A stretch of 64,000 nt of DNA from Utricularia gibba (GCA_002189035.1 CM007989.1:7359501-7423500), one strand, 5' to 3'; positions 35,901-50,927 are shown, counted from the stretch's first letter. Made by a program: numbers and translations. Notes: generated from the letters alone by a model not told the origin.

Positions 35901-38802
35901 TTATGTGTGTTTATTAGAATTATTGGATCTTTATTTTCAGTATGATATCAAATCATTTGTTTCACGATACAATTTGGATAACTAACATTGTTTTCGTATT
36001 AGTTCAAGTGTTAATCGGATCACTAATAATCGATTATATAAAATCTTTTTTAATATTATTTATATTTATTATATATTTAAGTTTTACTTGTATTTATTCG
36101 ATATATCGAATCCTTAATTCCAATAACTTGTGAATGGGTTCGCCCCCAACCCCAGTCGGCAGAGAGAGAGAGAGATATGATCAGCCATGGTCAAATGCAT
36201 GTATCTTGGATCCATTTCTACCTGAAGAACAGACACAAGTACCAAACAGGTAAGGGGATGGGGCTGTACGATCGATCTCTTGTAATGATATCCATTATCC
36301 ATCTACCTCATCCTCATGCCATGTCTTGTCTCTCTATTCATTACTCAGGAGCAGTAGTTCCGACCCCTCGATCTCTCAAAGGTCAATACGCCTGAACTCA
36401 GACAACATGTGAGACCCACTTCAAGGGCCAGAGCACGAGCACGAGCACGAGCACGTGATGTAAATCTCCAAGTCCACGTAAATAGGACTTTTTAAATGTA
36501 TTATAGAAAAAATGATATAATGAAAGTGAAATAATCAAGTATATAAAAAATTACAAATAACAAATAATCGATTGAACCTAATCTTTTATTCATGTTTCTT
36601 GTATAATTGGACTTTACGTGTGCCCCGATCCTGAATTTCAACAAAAACAAGCAATCAAACCATGATACCAAAAACTTCAATTTTCGTCTTCTTCCAGAAG
36701 ACTGTTCAGTCTGAGACTGTTCAAATAAATGTCAACTGTCGTGACAAAAAAATTTCTGTAGAGATTGCAAGATGAACGAATGGTAATCATATATTCCAAT
36801 GGAAAGGTTACGATTGTATGTATATCATGACTCATATGGAATGTACCATTACAATTCTAATGGAATAGATTGAAGTAAAATACAAATTCATACATGGCTT
36901 GGAAATTCATTATTAAATTTCTATCTTTCAATCTCAGAGGCGCGTGAATATTGCATGTTAATCATTTGAAAATAATTTTTCTTTAGGAAAAATTCGGCGA
37001 CAAATGGTGCTCGTATGAAGCCAGCCACTCCCACAAATACATTTTCTTACACTATAAATATAAATATAAATTACTGAAAACGAAACCATTTTCTTGTGGT
37101 TGCTTTGAAGCCTGCAGGGAAACACCATGACTGATGCGGGTGGGCATTTGGGCCCTTGATGGCGGCCCAAAGTGTGGGCTCGGGCCGCCAGCCCACTGGT
37201 GTAGCTTGGGAGAATATAGATTGTTATATAACTTAATATGAGAATATAAGTATAGTTTTTAGTCGTGTAGAAATTAAATAATATTATTTTTTAATTAATC
37301 TGTTATTTAGTTAAAGAATTCAATAGTTTTTAGGTTAATCTCATAATTAAATAATATAACATATGTAAATTCCAAGTATATATCGTAATATTGTTCCATA
37401 ACATCTTTCCTTATTAATTTTGTACAAATAGTAACAGCATGGCTCAGTTAATATTAATCTGCATATGCTTATGAATGAGGAGATTTCAGCTTCATTTTCT
37501 GAAAAATATTATGCATTTGTGGGCTGGATTTGTTGGAAAGGGATTCTTGATCATTCAAGTTCCACCCTCAAGCAGATTTCAAGAGAAGAGTCAACAGTCT
37601 GGTCATCAGCCCAATAAGCACACTGAAGGCTCACATCAGTATCTGTTACCTTTTGTGAAAAGTTCTGCAGGCTGTGGCTGCTGGAGAAATGAGTGTGAAG
37701 ACAAAGATTTCACTGCAGTCAGTGCCCCAAAAGCTTTTAACTGCAGTGGAGGTAGATGCACATAAATAGGGTTTCAACAACGCACTTGGACCACTTGATC
37801 TAACCAGCGATCATCAACTCCTGTAAGTTGAGCTTCTGGGTTGTCTTGGAAATGCTTGCAGAGATGCGCGATCATCAGCGGCGATACGACTGGTTCTGAG
37901 TATCTTTTTGTCGATTAGGGGATAAACGCATCTCTCGTTTTGTGCTAAAAGAACTCTACCTAGACTCTGGTGTAGCCTGATACTTACATAAATGAGTGTT
38001 AATGGTGAATCGGGAGGGTGACTTTTTGTTTATATCTGTTGAGACTCTGCTCACGCACCTTCATCCACATCAACTCCTCCATTAAAAACAACCCTACAAA
38101 GAAGCATCTTACCAACAGACATGGGCATTTCACGTCAGTGTTATGAGATCGAACATGGGAATGGAGGATTTGGGGATGGAACAAGAATGAAGTGTTCCAA
38201 GAACATAAAGTTGAAACCTTGGACTTAACAAAAAGAAGTACTAAGAGTAGAACAAAGTAGCATAGGGGGTTTGCATTGCAATATTCAGCCTCCCCCACTG
38301 TGAGGCTAGGGGGTCCCCTCCCCTAACCATGCCCTCGAACGAGACGAGTGCCCACGGAGCTCCGGCAATGGAGCTCATTGATTACAGTCAACATTAGCTC
38401 TCTTAATGGCATACTCACCACTGTGAAGCTAAAAGTGATGACAATCCATTTGAACCAAAGAGAATTGCATGTATGAGTAAACTTTTTTAGTATTTGTAGT
38501 AGGGAGTCGAAACAAAAAAAATGTGAAATTTTGCCTGTCAACTGTCGACATTCCAACGGCTCGGGGATCAACGGCGCATATTCCCACTCACTGAAATCAA
38601 TGGCTCTAAGATCTTCTCTTCTCTGCCATTCCAGTTGACAGTTATAGCGCGGTTTCAGAATCAGACCTACCGACAGAACCGGAGGCATCACAATCGTCCA
38701 CGTGTCATGATCGAATTATAGTAATGAATTTGCCTACGTCGTGCACATAATAAGTAGCTGATTCTCTCATCAGACCGCCATTGTTTCCGGCGAGACAGAA
38801 AT
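32946..38802. other. Gene-poor, AT-rich region before the MFS gene
   Basis: No gene is supported with confidence. Candidate small ORFs at 33905-34060 (hydrophobic leader) and 37475-37765 (Cys-rich end), and a possible minus-strand exon at 38540-38691, are discussed as findings. A stretch ending near 34985 (TTGCTTTACTTATCAAAATAAA) has the look of a retroelement 3' end, but this is not shown. Simple repeats include (AG)n at about 36161-36174 and (GAGCAC)n at about 36430-36455. Confidence 0.4.
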
Positions 38803-40908
38803 ATGGGGATTTTCTACTACTTGGTGTTCGGGATTCTGGCCGCGGTGGTGGCGGCATTGGAGCTCGGAAAGAGCAACAAGGATCGGATCAACACGCCCTC
38901 AGCTTTCAATTCGTTCAAGAACAATTACCTGGTGGTGTACTCGCTAATGATGGGTGAGCGCATTCATTCCCAATCGAAATCTCCAGATCCGGTGTCTTTT
39001 TTTTTTTTTTTTGCCTTCTGGGTTTTCATTTTTCTTTGTTTTTGTGTTTGGCGATGCGATTGAAAGCTCCTGGTTCTGATACCCAAGTAATTTGTGGGAG
39101 AAGAGAAGAAGCTCATTTGAGCATGTATTTCTTCTTGTGATGAATGGTTGATGTTTTGCTTTGATGGTGGAAACAGCTGGTGACTGGCTGCAAGGTCCAT
39201 ATGTTTACTACCTCTACCAAACATATGGTTTCGGGAAAGGAGAAATTGGGCAGCTTTTCATTGCTGGATTCGGGTCATCCATGTTGTTTGGAACCATCGT
39301 TGGATCTCTAGCTGATAAGCAGTGAGTTCAGTTTGCTACATCAAACTCTTTAGGTACTGATTCTCGCTAAAATCTACCTCCCTTTTCACTTCTGGCTCGA
39401 AATCGCAGGGGGAGGAAACGAGCTTCTATCACTTACTGCATAACTTATATATTGAGCTGCATGACCAAGCATTCTTCCCAGTACAGAGTCTTGATGGTGG
39501 GGCGCATTTTGGGTGGCATTGCAACATCTCTTTTGTTCTCTGCATTCGAGTCATGGCTGGTGGCAGAGCACTTCAAGGTCAGCTTGTGACTGGTTCTGTT
39601 CTTCCAGCTACGATCTTGTGCATCAAAAGTTGAACCTTTTTATCTGCAGAGAAATTTTGATCCTCAGTGGCTGTCATTGACCTTCTCGAAGGCGATATTC
39701 CTGGGGAATGGGCTGGTTGCAATCCTGTCTGGTCTTTTTGGAAACCTGCTGGTAGATGCTCTGAATCTGGGACCTGTTTCACCCTTTGATGCTGCCTCTG
39801 TGTTTCTAGCTATTGGACTGGCAATTATCATTGCATCATGGACGGAGAACTATGGAGACCCTTCGGAAAGCAAAGACCTTCTGACTCAATTCAAGGGTGC
39901 AGCTGTAGCCATTGCTTCAGGTATTTGTAATATGTTGAACAGATGGCAGATAGGTTCTTCTCAGGAGAACAAACTCAGAGATGTGACAACCGTTTACTTT
40001 CAGATGAGAGAATTGCTCTACTTGGTGCTATACAGTCTCTCTTTGAAGGCTCCATGTATACATTTGTGTTCCTCTGGACACCTGCTCTGAGCCCCAATGG
40101 TGAAGAGATTCCCCATGGCTTCATTTTTGCCACTTTCATGCTGGCTTCGATGTTGGGCAGCTCAATTGCAGCTAGACTGCTGGCCCGGAACTTCATTAGA
40201 GTGGAGAACTACATGCAGATAGTGTTTCTTATTTCCTCTGCCTCCCTACTGCTGCCCATTGTGACTAACGTATGGTTTCATTTTCTACCAAATTTTTCCC
40301 CTCTTCTTGCTTGACTAGCTTCATCTAACTTCTGGCTTCTCACTTCTAGTTCTTCCTGCCCACAGTCAAGACAGCAGGGGTCAGCATTCCCCTCAGTAGC
40401 TCGCTTCAACTTCTTGGATTTTGTACATTTGAAGCCTGTGTAGGGATTTTCTGGCCCTCTATTATGAAGATGAGATCTCAGTACATTCCTGAAGAGTCTC
40501 GGAGCACCATCATGAACTTCTTCCGCATACCACTGAATATATTTGTTTGCATCGTGCTATACAACGTACGTCTCCCCCCTCTGAGCCTTCTACACCTGTC
40601 TTCCCATGGTTTTCTGAATGCAGTTTCTGGTGTCTGTAGGTTGATGCTTTTCCCATAACTGTCATGTTCGGCATGTGCTCGATTTTCCTCTTCATGGCCT
40701 CCATACTACAGAGACGCCTCGCAGCCATCGGAGAGAAACCAAGTGAGTACCACGGGCTATGACCAGTTCCGGTAGGACTGGTATGAAAAACAGATGATGA
40801 GTGCTGCTGAACCGTTTCTTCTCTTTTATTGTTTTGACCTACACAGAGAGTGAAGAGTTGAGCATGATGGCTAAAAACGATGAAGCCGAGCCACTAAATC
40901 ATGCCTAG
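38803..40908 (+). CDS. MFS transporter, MFSD5 / molybdate-anion transporter-like
   Basis: Eight exons (38803-38953, 39177-39321, 39409-39577, 39650-39920, 40004-40269, 40350-40565, 40640-40742, 40847-40908) total 1,383 nt, giving 460 residues. About 11-12 hydrophobic segments are visible, including the N-terminal FYYLVFGILAAVVAALEL. The MFS signature between helices 2 and 3 reads GSLADKQGRKRAS, and DWLQGPYVYYLY is characteristic of the MFS_5 (MFSD5) family. Algal MoT2 of this family moves molybdate. Plant members are poorly studied, so the substrate is inferred only from family. The C-terminus is short, acidic and cytosolic. The gene converges on MIP2, with stop codons about 360 bp apart. No disruptions seen. 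Confidence 0.88.
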
Positions 40909-41269
40909 TTCACAAGTTTTAGCCATAAATCTTCATTCTTCCACGAAGATAAGATTTGGAAGATCAGCTTCAGAAAGAAAACTTTGGGGCTGACAGAGAG
41001 ACAGGATGAGTCGCACTCTAAATGTAATAGCGCAAAGGAATGTAGCCATTTTTTTTTCTTCAGAAGAAAGTGGGAGTTTTCTTTCCTTTTTTTAGACACG
41101 CTACCAAGGTTTCTCCTGTAGGCTACAACACATGTGCTCGGAAAATTTTCCCAATGCAGAGCTGAGTCATCTGATATGAATCATGAAGAATGAATTCTAT
41201 AATCCACCACTGAGTGTATACAAAAAGAATGAAGTCCAGGGAAATTCTATCTGCATAACATTAGTTTCT

Positions 41270-44200
41270 TCATCTAAATTCAGTTGGTAACAAAGCGAGC
41301 GCTGATTGAATCAGCTTTTCCAGCTTACCAACCAAACTGGAAACAGTATTCTGCAAAGGTTCAAAGGACTTTGCGGCAGCTTCCCAAGACTCATTTGCCT
41401 TCACTTGTTGCAACACCGTTGACAAATACTTCCGCAGGTTCGCATCGCCCGTATTCATCAAGCTCAATGATGGATTCGTATGCATGAATCTGGTCACCAT
41501 GAAGCTTCCAAGAATGTGCTGATCTGCCTTCACAATCTCAGCTATGAAGCACGGGAAAAGAATAGCGGCGAAGAGAAAATCCAAATCTTTTTTTTCCTCA
41601 GATTCTTGTTCAGTAGTAGCAGTTGACTGTGCCTTCTTAAACCGATGGAGGAGGTTGCCGGCCATGAAATTCAGGTAGGAAAATGTGTTTCCATGAGAAG
41701 CTTCTGATGCTATGGTCGATAAAATTCCAGATGACAGTATGAGAAGGAACAAGACAACATCCTGGGAAATGTCGTCAGAAATGCCTCCTTCGGTTAGCTT
41801 CTTTTCCACAGCATCTAAGCATTGCAGATGCAGTGTTCTAAATGGAAGCAACAATGCTATCTTTAAAGCTAAAAAACAATCCAGCTCTATGACTGCTTGA
41901 ATTAGATGGCATCCACCGTTTTCATCAAGGACAGTATCACGATTTTTGGCTGATTTTTGGTCCAGCAATTTTATCATCCATTCATGATTGGACAGTGTGA
42001 GAAGTTTCTCCAGAATTATACCCCAACAAAGATGCAGAGGATGAACAGATGGTTCCCTGCTTCCTAAAGCTTCTTCCTTGCTATATTCATCTTGAAAGCT
42101 CTCCCACCCTTCATCCCAGTCGTCATTGCCGAAGACATCTGAAGCATCATTCACATCGGTAGAATCACTAGGCAATTTTCCATTCACAAAAAGACTCTCC
42201 CACTCAGCCAATATATCAATTAGATATTGAACATGCGAATCACAGGTGGCCATATCTGCCATTTTTCTGAAGCAAGAAACTGCAGAATCGACAGAACGTA
42301 AGTTGTCTGGTGTAATCTCCAGAGCAGGGGAGATAGATGAAGCCAGCTGTGATGATTTCAAGGCCACAAATCTACAAGATACATCTCTTGCAGGGGGCTC
42401 ATCGGATGAGTTCTCAAGATTCCCACTTCTCTCCTCGACATCATCCCACCCTTCCCACAGCAAAACAGATGTCTGACCATTTGAAGATAAACCATGGAAG
42501 TCTTTCTTACGGCCAGAGATAATCTGCATGAGCTCCAATGCACGCACTCTAAGATGGCTTGGCAGCTGCATGTCATCACAGAACAATGTCATCCTGTCCC
42601 AGATGGCGATCCTTGTTCTCTTTAAATCCTCCAAGTTTCCTTCAAGTCTACTCATAGACGAGAGTAACAACAGCAAGCTATTGAATCCAAGGGATTCACA
42701 AGCTATTTCATGCAAAGTATTTTCTAGTATCCTCAGATACAGGTTTGGAAGATCTCGGATGCCAACAGATAATTCTGTGATGCTAGTAATCGACAACAAT
42801 CCAGGTGGAGACTGTGCCAAAATTTCATTAACGACACAACCTATAGCTTCAAATTTGCATCCTCCAAAAACCATTGCTATGCAAAAATTATATGCTTCAA
42901 CAGCATCGTTTGATTTAAGACCATAGAGCACATAATTGACAAGAGTACACCAACCCTGACTAGCTGAGACTGTATCCTTGACAATCAAATCTAGAAAAAC
43001 ACTCAGGCACAAACGCAAACAACCTGGATAGAACCTTTCCACTAAAATATTTTCTGACATCAGCACCTCCCAATGATTCATCAATCTTATCAAGATACGT
43101 ATGAGTTTTACAGGGCATTCCTTGTCAATGCTCTCAGAATTCATGATCTTCAAATTCTCGTCAAGGAGTATGATCAAGTGGAAAATTCGCTGCCCTATGT
43201 GCGATGAATCTGGATATCCAATGACACCCATATATTTTTCATATATATCATACACCAATTCAATCTCATCTATGAAAGAACACACATTTTCTGTTCTTTG
43301 TATTATCTCATCCCCTTCAGCTTTACCCTCTAAAGTTACCAACAAGCTTAACAGATAGTGGGCGTACACAGATTTCCATGGTAAAAGATCCTCAGGTACT
43401 GCACTGGCATACATATACCAAAAGTTCTGAACCATTCTGGCCAAGGCTTCCACCGTATTTTCATCTATATGGGAATAGACTTCAGTCTTTAAGCAGCTAA
43501 AATTTAGATCATTCAAACAGGCAACATTCTTGAAATCCAGACGTTTAATAAATGAAACCTTGATGCATTCTTCCGCAACTGTTTTGCAGAATAGAGAAAG
43601 CTGGACAGCACTTGTTTGTACTAATTGCTGATCTGCTGGACCTGGAGGCCCGCCAAGATCTTCTCTTCGCATGTAACATTCAGCGAGTAATCCATAGACA
43701 AATGCAAGCCTCTCCTTATCACACCCATCGATGAAAATGTACACAGACGAAAGGGATCCAATGACTTCTCCAGCAGAACGGAGTATATCTTCCTTAAAAC
43801 CTGAAACTTCTGCCGCAATGTCTCCCACAGTCCATGCCTCAGAAACAAGTACGCTTTTCAGATAATGTAGAAGGACCTTTAAAAAAAAGCAAATCACGAA
43901 CAAGAAAAATCCGTCAACACACCAAATTAGCCAAAACTAAGAGAGAGAATTCAGAGGAAATATCGCACCTTCCTGTGATCCAAGCCATAGTTTTGAGCCA
44001 GCATAAGAGCATCATTCAAGACATTCTTTTTCTCCACTTTAACCGCATCAATGAAAGAAAAGATAACACTCTGTATGTAGTCAGCATCTGCAGAAAGAAA
44101 TCTAGTGGCCTCCACTCCAGGAATTAGATCTTGTAATTCCCGTGATCTATCAGCTATGTTCTTTTGTTGCTCTAGCTTGATTTTCCACTCTTTCCAAAAT

Positions 44201-47200
44201 GATGATCGTGTTCCACTTCCTTCAGTTAACTCTGCATAAGAACATTAAATGAAATTGCCTCAACTATATTTGAATGCAAACAATAGTCGAGGGCTATATA
44301 AAAATCACCTGAAGTGATAGCATTCTGATTTCTTTGAGACCAATTCATCAGACGATCCCTCTTCTCAGCAGGGCTTTTGCAGTCACTGCTGTAACTATTT
44401 AACAAACCATATATCATACCCATGTTCATGAGATTAGAAAATCCATGGTAATCTTCAACATTACTAAGCTGCTTTTCAATTATTTTAGCACCACGAAATG
44501 CATCAAGAAGATTCAAGAAAATAGAACAAGCACAAACATCAACCCCGTCAGAGAAAGGGAGCTCCATAGTTGATTTTGCTAAAGAGGCAATCAAGTCATC
44601 CCTTGGAGTAAAACTATTCCATGCCAGCCATGACAGAATTGTCATCAATGCTCTAATCCTAATACTAAAAGGATAAATCACAGAGGTCGAATCCGAAATT
44701 AGTTTTTTACCAACTTTGGCTTCAGTCAGTTTGAGTAACCACGGGATCCTTGTCAAAACAAAATATCTCACTTTCCCATTCCTCTTGATGAGGGAGTCCC
44801 AGTCACAATCAGGATCAGAGGATGATTGAGCGACTAGGGAGAGCAATTCTATGCATGTTTTACTAAGTTCCTGATCTCCAAAATTGACATCAATTATTTT
44901 AGGGAGCTCCTCGGCATCTGATATATTTAATTCAGCTATCTCTGCAGAATCTTCTCCAGTGACTGAAATTAGAGTTTCAAGGTTTTCCTGTATGTCAAGA
45001 TCTCTCCATTCTTGAAGAAGTTCACCAATTGATTCTTCATCACAATGACTTAGAGCAAAGCCTAAGAGAAATTTTTGAGATTTTGAATTTCCAGTCTCAA
45101 GGGATTTGCTCCTGGCAAGAGCAGCACACAAGTCCCAAGCAGAACCATGACCCTTCTTGGCTAAAACAACGCACAGATCAAAAGCCAGCTGCATATCACC
45201 AGCAAAAGCAGCTTCTCTTGCAATAGCTTCTTGAACTCTAGAAATTTCATCCTGTGAGCCCAATCCAAGAAGTCTAGCTATTTCAATCAGTTCCTCGACA
45301 TTCATGTAAGCTCCACTTTGGTTTGTGATAGCCAATTTAATTATTTCCATTCGGTCTTTTATTTGCCTAAATTCCATTGGAAGAAGGTTGACTCCAAAGT
45401 TTGGAAGTTTAAGAATAAGTGCATCAATGATGTCGGCCTCTTCCCTTATGTTCCTGTTGTTAGGTAAAATATTTAAGCATTCCTTAGCCTTCCAAATCTG
45501 TAAAAAAGCTCAGGTCACTGAATAAAAACTCTGAAAAACGTCTTATAAATGCAGAAAACACTATGTGTCAAATAGTACAGTAGAATTATGCCCTAAACTG
45601 AATTCTCGCAAAAAAAAAAAAAAAAATGAAGGCTAAGGAAAATAGGCAAGGATAACTACATTATTTGGAAAAAAACAAAAAGTCTACCATGGTGACCAGA
45701 AAAATACAATTTTACAGTAAGTGTTTTTTCTTTTTCCTTTTTTTTTTTGTAGTAACGAACAGCACAAGGACTGAAAATGCAGAATAACCTCTGGAGAGGT
45801 GAGAGTCGCTGCAGAAAAGAAATACTCCCGTGAAGCTTGAATAACAAGACTTTCGGCTTTATCTGTTGGCAGGATGACAGAATTAATTCCTTTCAAATAG
45901 TTCCTAGCCAAATGAAATCTTCCAGCTTTAAGCAATCCCCTGCAAAACTCCGTCAGCAAATACTCTGAATCTAGAAAAGAAAATGACTTTTCTTGAAGAG
46001 ACTGCAGGTCGCGCCACATGCTTGTCCAGTCATGATCTGTACGGGATGGTTGCCAACGAATGAACTTCGAAATTAAAAGGCGAATTAATTGTTTCACACC
46101 CTTTTCATCCTTTTGCACATCACAAAAGAAGTTCAGTGGTCTTGGAACCTGAGGCAAAACAATGCTGAATGAACTTCAAACTCGTGAATCAATCTCAGCA
46201 ATGGGTTAGAGCATTCACAAAGTTAATGATGCATCAGATGTATGAAGCTGAATGCACAGACTCAACTGCCTACTTTTAACTAATGGCTTCAGCATTCAAG
46301 CAGCTACATTAAATATATTAACATTGATCTAAAATACTTATGAAAGAAGAAAAGTAAAGCTGTACCATATTAGGAACCGCATCATGAGAATCTACACCCT
46401 AAAAATCACTACACAAGCAAAGAGAATGTACACCTTAAACAGTGCGAAGAGTAAATCAATGCAAGAGCAGATTAACCTGATAATATGCCAACAAACGCCC
46501 TGCTTCAACATGATCTTCGACGCTTTTCAGCCTCCTCCTAAGGTCCTCAGCTTCAGTGCCTGAAAAGACTAAATTTGAACAGTTCAGCATCATGTTTGCG
46601 GGTTTTCTTTTTTTTTTTTGCATGGAGTACATAAAGAGGTCGACGAATTAGAAGGAAGAAATCATAAATAATCTTTCCAAGTCCATACATTCTAAGGGTT
46701 TTCATGTGCCAAAAACTGCCTGCATTTTATGTAGCCATTGCACCACCCCCCCCCCCCCCAAAAAAAAAAAAGTTACTTCAAGGCAATTGTAAAAATGTAA
46801 TAGCAAAGAACCAGCCAGAAAAAATGAAAATGCAATGTAAAAGCATACCAAATCACTTCAATTCTTTATGAGAAACTTACACTTCATTTCTGAGAGCTTA
46901 GCCAGAATAGCTGCCATTGCGTTCCACTGATTTGTGTCAGAGCATGCATACACACACCTAAGTGAACAGTCAAACAGCTCCACCTCATCTTTAAAAAGTA
47001 TTGCGTTAGCTACATCCCTGCATCCTTGGTCAATTATTATCAAGCATGTATCTAACTTGTTCTGTAATGCAGTCTCAAACAGCCATCTAACAAGAAATGA
47101 GCCATCTTGGTTCGATGCTTGCAATTTTTGCTGCATAAATGGAACTGCTGTTTTGTACAAGCGTTCAATCACTTCACCACTCTCCACACCCATCATTAAC

Positions 47201-50200
47201 ATCTTGAACTTTTCATAATCTGGTAACTGAGCCCAGTTGGATAGGCTAACCGAGAACTTCACCACATCATCATATTCAGCAGAGTATATGAAGTCACTCA
47301 AACATGAAATGTCTACAAGGAAAGGCTGTAACTCAGATATTCCTTTACGAATTGCCATGTCAACTAAGGCCACACATTTATCAAGCTGGCCACTTAAAGA
47401 GTCGATAGCTATACATCTCTTTGTGTACCAAGATGAGAGTTCAGAAATTGATGGCCACCGAATTGGCATGAGTTTCATTAGTATTGGTTCAGTCAAAAGT
47501 TCGATGCCAAGCTCATGACTTTTTTGAAGTTGTCTAATATAGTTCACCATAGTTTCAGATTCTACCCAATCTTCATGTCTGAGAATAACAGTGGAAGGAG
47601 CAGAAACTGCTGGAAGTAAATTCCCATAGGATTCAATTGAAACTGTCTCTGGGATAGCATCTAAAACTTCAAATATTGAAGGGAGCAAAGAAAATGAGTG
47701 GCGCTTCAAAAGAAGGTTTAAAGCCTCAATTTTTCCATGCTCTGCAAGTCCAATGGCGACCTTGCTGATTGGAAGACCACGGAATTTTCTGTACTCCTTG
47801 GCTGAGTACCTGCAAACCAAGGCATACAGCTGAATTTCAGGGAAGAAGACGTGTGCAGGTGGCCAACAAATAAAAACAGTGCAGCTGCATTTGAAAAAGC
47901 TCCATATCATACTTTAAAAATGCCAAAAGGCTTCCGAAAAAGCAATGCTGGGAATTCTTCCGCCCTTTAAAAAAGGCAGTTACTACAAAGAGATAAATGT
48001 GCTTGTTTGAAGTGTGTAACATTATAAAGGATAACGAGACTACAGAAGCACATAACAAAAAGTAAGCATCAATGACAAAACTATGCTGAAACAAGATATT
48101 TGAGAAGGAAAGCTGGTTGACATCTCATGGCCATAGAAAGAGGAATATCTGCAAAGAATTTACTTATGTAGAGCAGTGACCTCGCATTATCACCTGCCCA
48201 TATTTATCACAACAAATGTCTCAAGCCTGTCTCCAAACTGTAATAATTGGAGTCTTTTTAAACGAAAATCCCAGATCTGGTCATCCTTCTCATTTTCTAG
48301 CTCAGACATACAATAAGAATCTGTTAACTGGAGACCCAAAGAAAGCAAAGACCTCATTGCTGCTTCATTCGTTCCCACTACGGTCACACACTCGGTCAGC
48401 ACAAAAACAACATCCTTGATATTGGACAGCACATTAATTACATGTTGTACTACTTTTTCAGAAGATATCCACTGAGATTTCAGAACTTCATCTTTGTCAA
48501 GCCCATGATGCTCAGCGAAGCGCATAGCAGCTTCATGTTGATGACTAGCAATTAGTTTGTCATAAACCTGAACGGATGATATGCACGTGAATGATAATAA
48601 ACTCCATTCCAGCTTTGCAAACTCGAGATTTTCAGACATCAATTGTGTAAGATTCCTTATTTCTTCAAATGATCCATGTTGGTCATCAGATAAGGTATTC
48701 TCTAATAGAAAAACCATCCCTGGTGAGTGTTGTGGTCTCTCTAGAAGGGGCATTGAGCATACAAGGTCAGACTTTGAGACAGTCTCATAATCATAACAGT
48801 CAATCATTGTGATGGAACCATTCCTTTTTGCTAATACAAGTACATCATTCGACCACCAATTGAAATCAATGACATCAGGGATAACTTCAGGACCACTTTT
48901 TGAGGCATCAAAACCCACTCGGGCATTTCTACTACAAAAAGTTCTAAATAGGCTGCACTTATCTTCATCCAACTGAAAAGTAAATAGGCAACTATTCACA
49001 TCCAAAGAAGCAACAGTCTTTCCATTTGGAGAAAACAAAACTTTCCCATATGCCAGTGAAGGATATCCTTTCCTAGGGGTGTATGAACCTTCATATCCAG
49101 CATAAGTAACCAGTTCCATCTGTGTGTCTCTTTTTCTCCACACAGAAAGAATGGAGGATCCTACAGGAAAATAATGAAATATTAAGTATAATACACTCCA
49201 TACCCATCCTTATTTGAAAGAGAAAAATAAGATATTGAATCAAATTAACAAATCGAACACGGGGAAAATGTGTCCTAGCAATATAGTAAGGCATGATGAC
49301 ATGTTTTCTTTGACCTTGAATGTTCCTGGATGAGATATGCGTCCAGGCTTTCCTATTGTTAAGTATGAAAATGCCACGTGAAAAACAAAAAAAAAGGAGG
49401 CTGGGATTTCTTCTATTACGAAAATTATGCCTGTCAATATACACTCAATCATAAATTTTCAGGTGAAGGTATAACTGAATTTAGTTTCATGTGATGGTAA
49501 ATATACCTGGGAATAAAAACGAATCATGATAACTGTAACAGCGAAAAAGCATATTAATGAATTAGAGAGTCAATAAAGTACCACCGTTTCCAAATAATGC
49601 TGATTGATTATCACCAGCACTACTGATAAAAACAAATAAAGAATTTTTTGGTTGATAGTCCCAGCATACTATTTTCAGGGGAAACTCTCTTAGCATCAGC
49701 GAACTGCTCAATGACTGCCTTGAGAAAATAGAGGTGCACGGATCCTTTGAGAACTCAATATCATGAAATGAACCATCAGAAACAACAACGGTAAACATAT
49801 ACCTGAAAAAGTTTGATAATAGTTTTAGGAAAAAGTTCAAGCATAGGCTGGAAAATCTTCCACCAAAAAACTCACAAGTTAGCAGCAGAAGCATTATCCT
49901 GGACAATCAGGCCAACAATATGTGCAGAAGCTGCTAGATTCTTCTTTAGAATTCTGGTCATTTCTTCACCATTTGGTTTGACCAAGTGGAGAGTATCATT
50001 ATCATCAACAACACCAAGCAATTCATGGCACTCCGACCAGGCTCCACAAGTGAATTTGACTCCACTCCCACCTTCATCCACCAAAGTGAGAGAGTAAATT
50101 TTCGATCCATATAGAAAAATTTGATATTTTCGTTATAAAAAGAAAAAAACATAGAGCAATAATGTTATAGATGACTGAAAAGAATCAACTAACACCAGCA

Positions 50201-50927
50201 ACTTCTCACAATAGAAACAAGTTAAATAACTCATGCGATGATTTCAAATTCAGCACTAACTACAATAAACCTTACATGTGAAAAATCCTACTGGTTCCTG
50301 GTAGTCATTATCCTTCTGAAGGATGGTTATTTGATTGCCACAGGCAACAGCAACATAATCAGCCCTCGGAGAAACATACAAGGACAAGGGTCTTCCAAAT
50401 CTTTGTTGTTGACCCCATTTCTCTTTCAATCGAGTAATTCCTTCAATGTGAAAACATCATTTACAGATGTGGCTAGTTAGCGATGACCAAAATTATCAAG
50501 TATCACCTACTGCAATAAAACTATGTTCGGACCCCTCTTGCTCATGAATTGAACCGGAACTTCATTTTCAGGATAGAATTATTTTTCAAAGACGAAAAAT
50601 TCAACTTTGATGAAACAGCCTCCGGCACAACACTTGATCATGATAATGAATTATCATAATACAATTCTGAAAATTAGCTAAATCGCCACACCAATAGCAC
50701 AAGGGCGTTACGATTGGCACCTGACAATGACAAATAAGAGCGTAGTCCCCCTCCATCTTCTCCTTTTAGCTGAAATAATCAAATTACAATGATAATCGCA
50801 TAAGGTCAATATAATGAAAAATTAAATATAGAAGACACACCTGCTGTGAAGGTTGTTTGCCTGAAGAACAACGCTTCGATGCATGCCGACGAGTCTCAAA
50901 GTAAACTTCACGCGCCGCCTCCTCCAT
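41270..50927 (-). CDS. MIP2: MAG2-interacting protein 2 (MIP2), Sec39/NAG-like tethering subunit
   Basis: Twelve minus-strand exons join in phase: 50927-50841, 50769-50721, 50440-50276, 50071-49876, 49802-49582, 49160-48194, 47809-46881, 46559-46477, 46148-45789, 45497-44309, 44231-43969, 43876-41270. Together they give 7,116 nt and 2,371 residues, very close to Arabidopsis MIP2 (At5g24350). The N-terminal ~500 residues are beta-propeller-like (LYVSPRADYVAVACGNQITI; KVLFSPNGKTVASLDVNS). The remainder is alpha-solenoid with the Sec39 region (KVAIGLAEHGKIEALNLLLK; LLKAGRFHLARNYLKG). Family knowledge places it with MAG2 and MIP1/MIP3 in the plant Dsl1/NRZ tether, which receives Golgi-to-ER vesicles and is needed for storage-protein export. 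The start ATG gives MEEAAREVYFETRRHA, matching the family N-terminus. One intron holds a ~14-base poly-C run (46746-46759). Confidence 0.9.
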
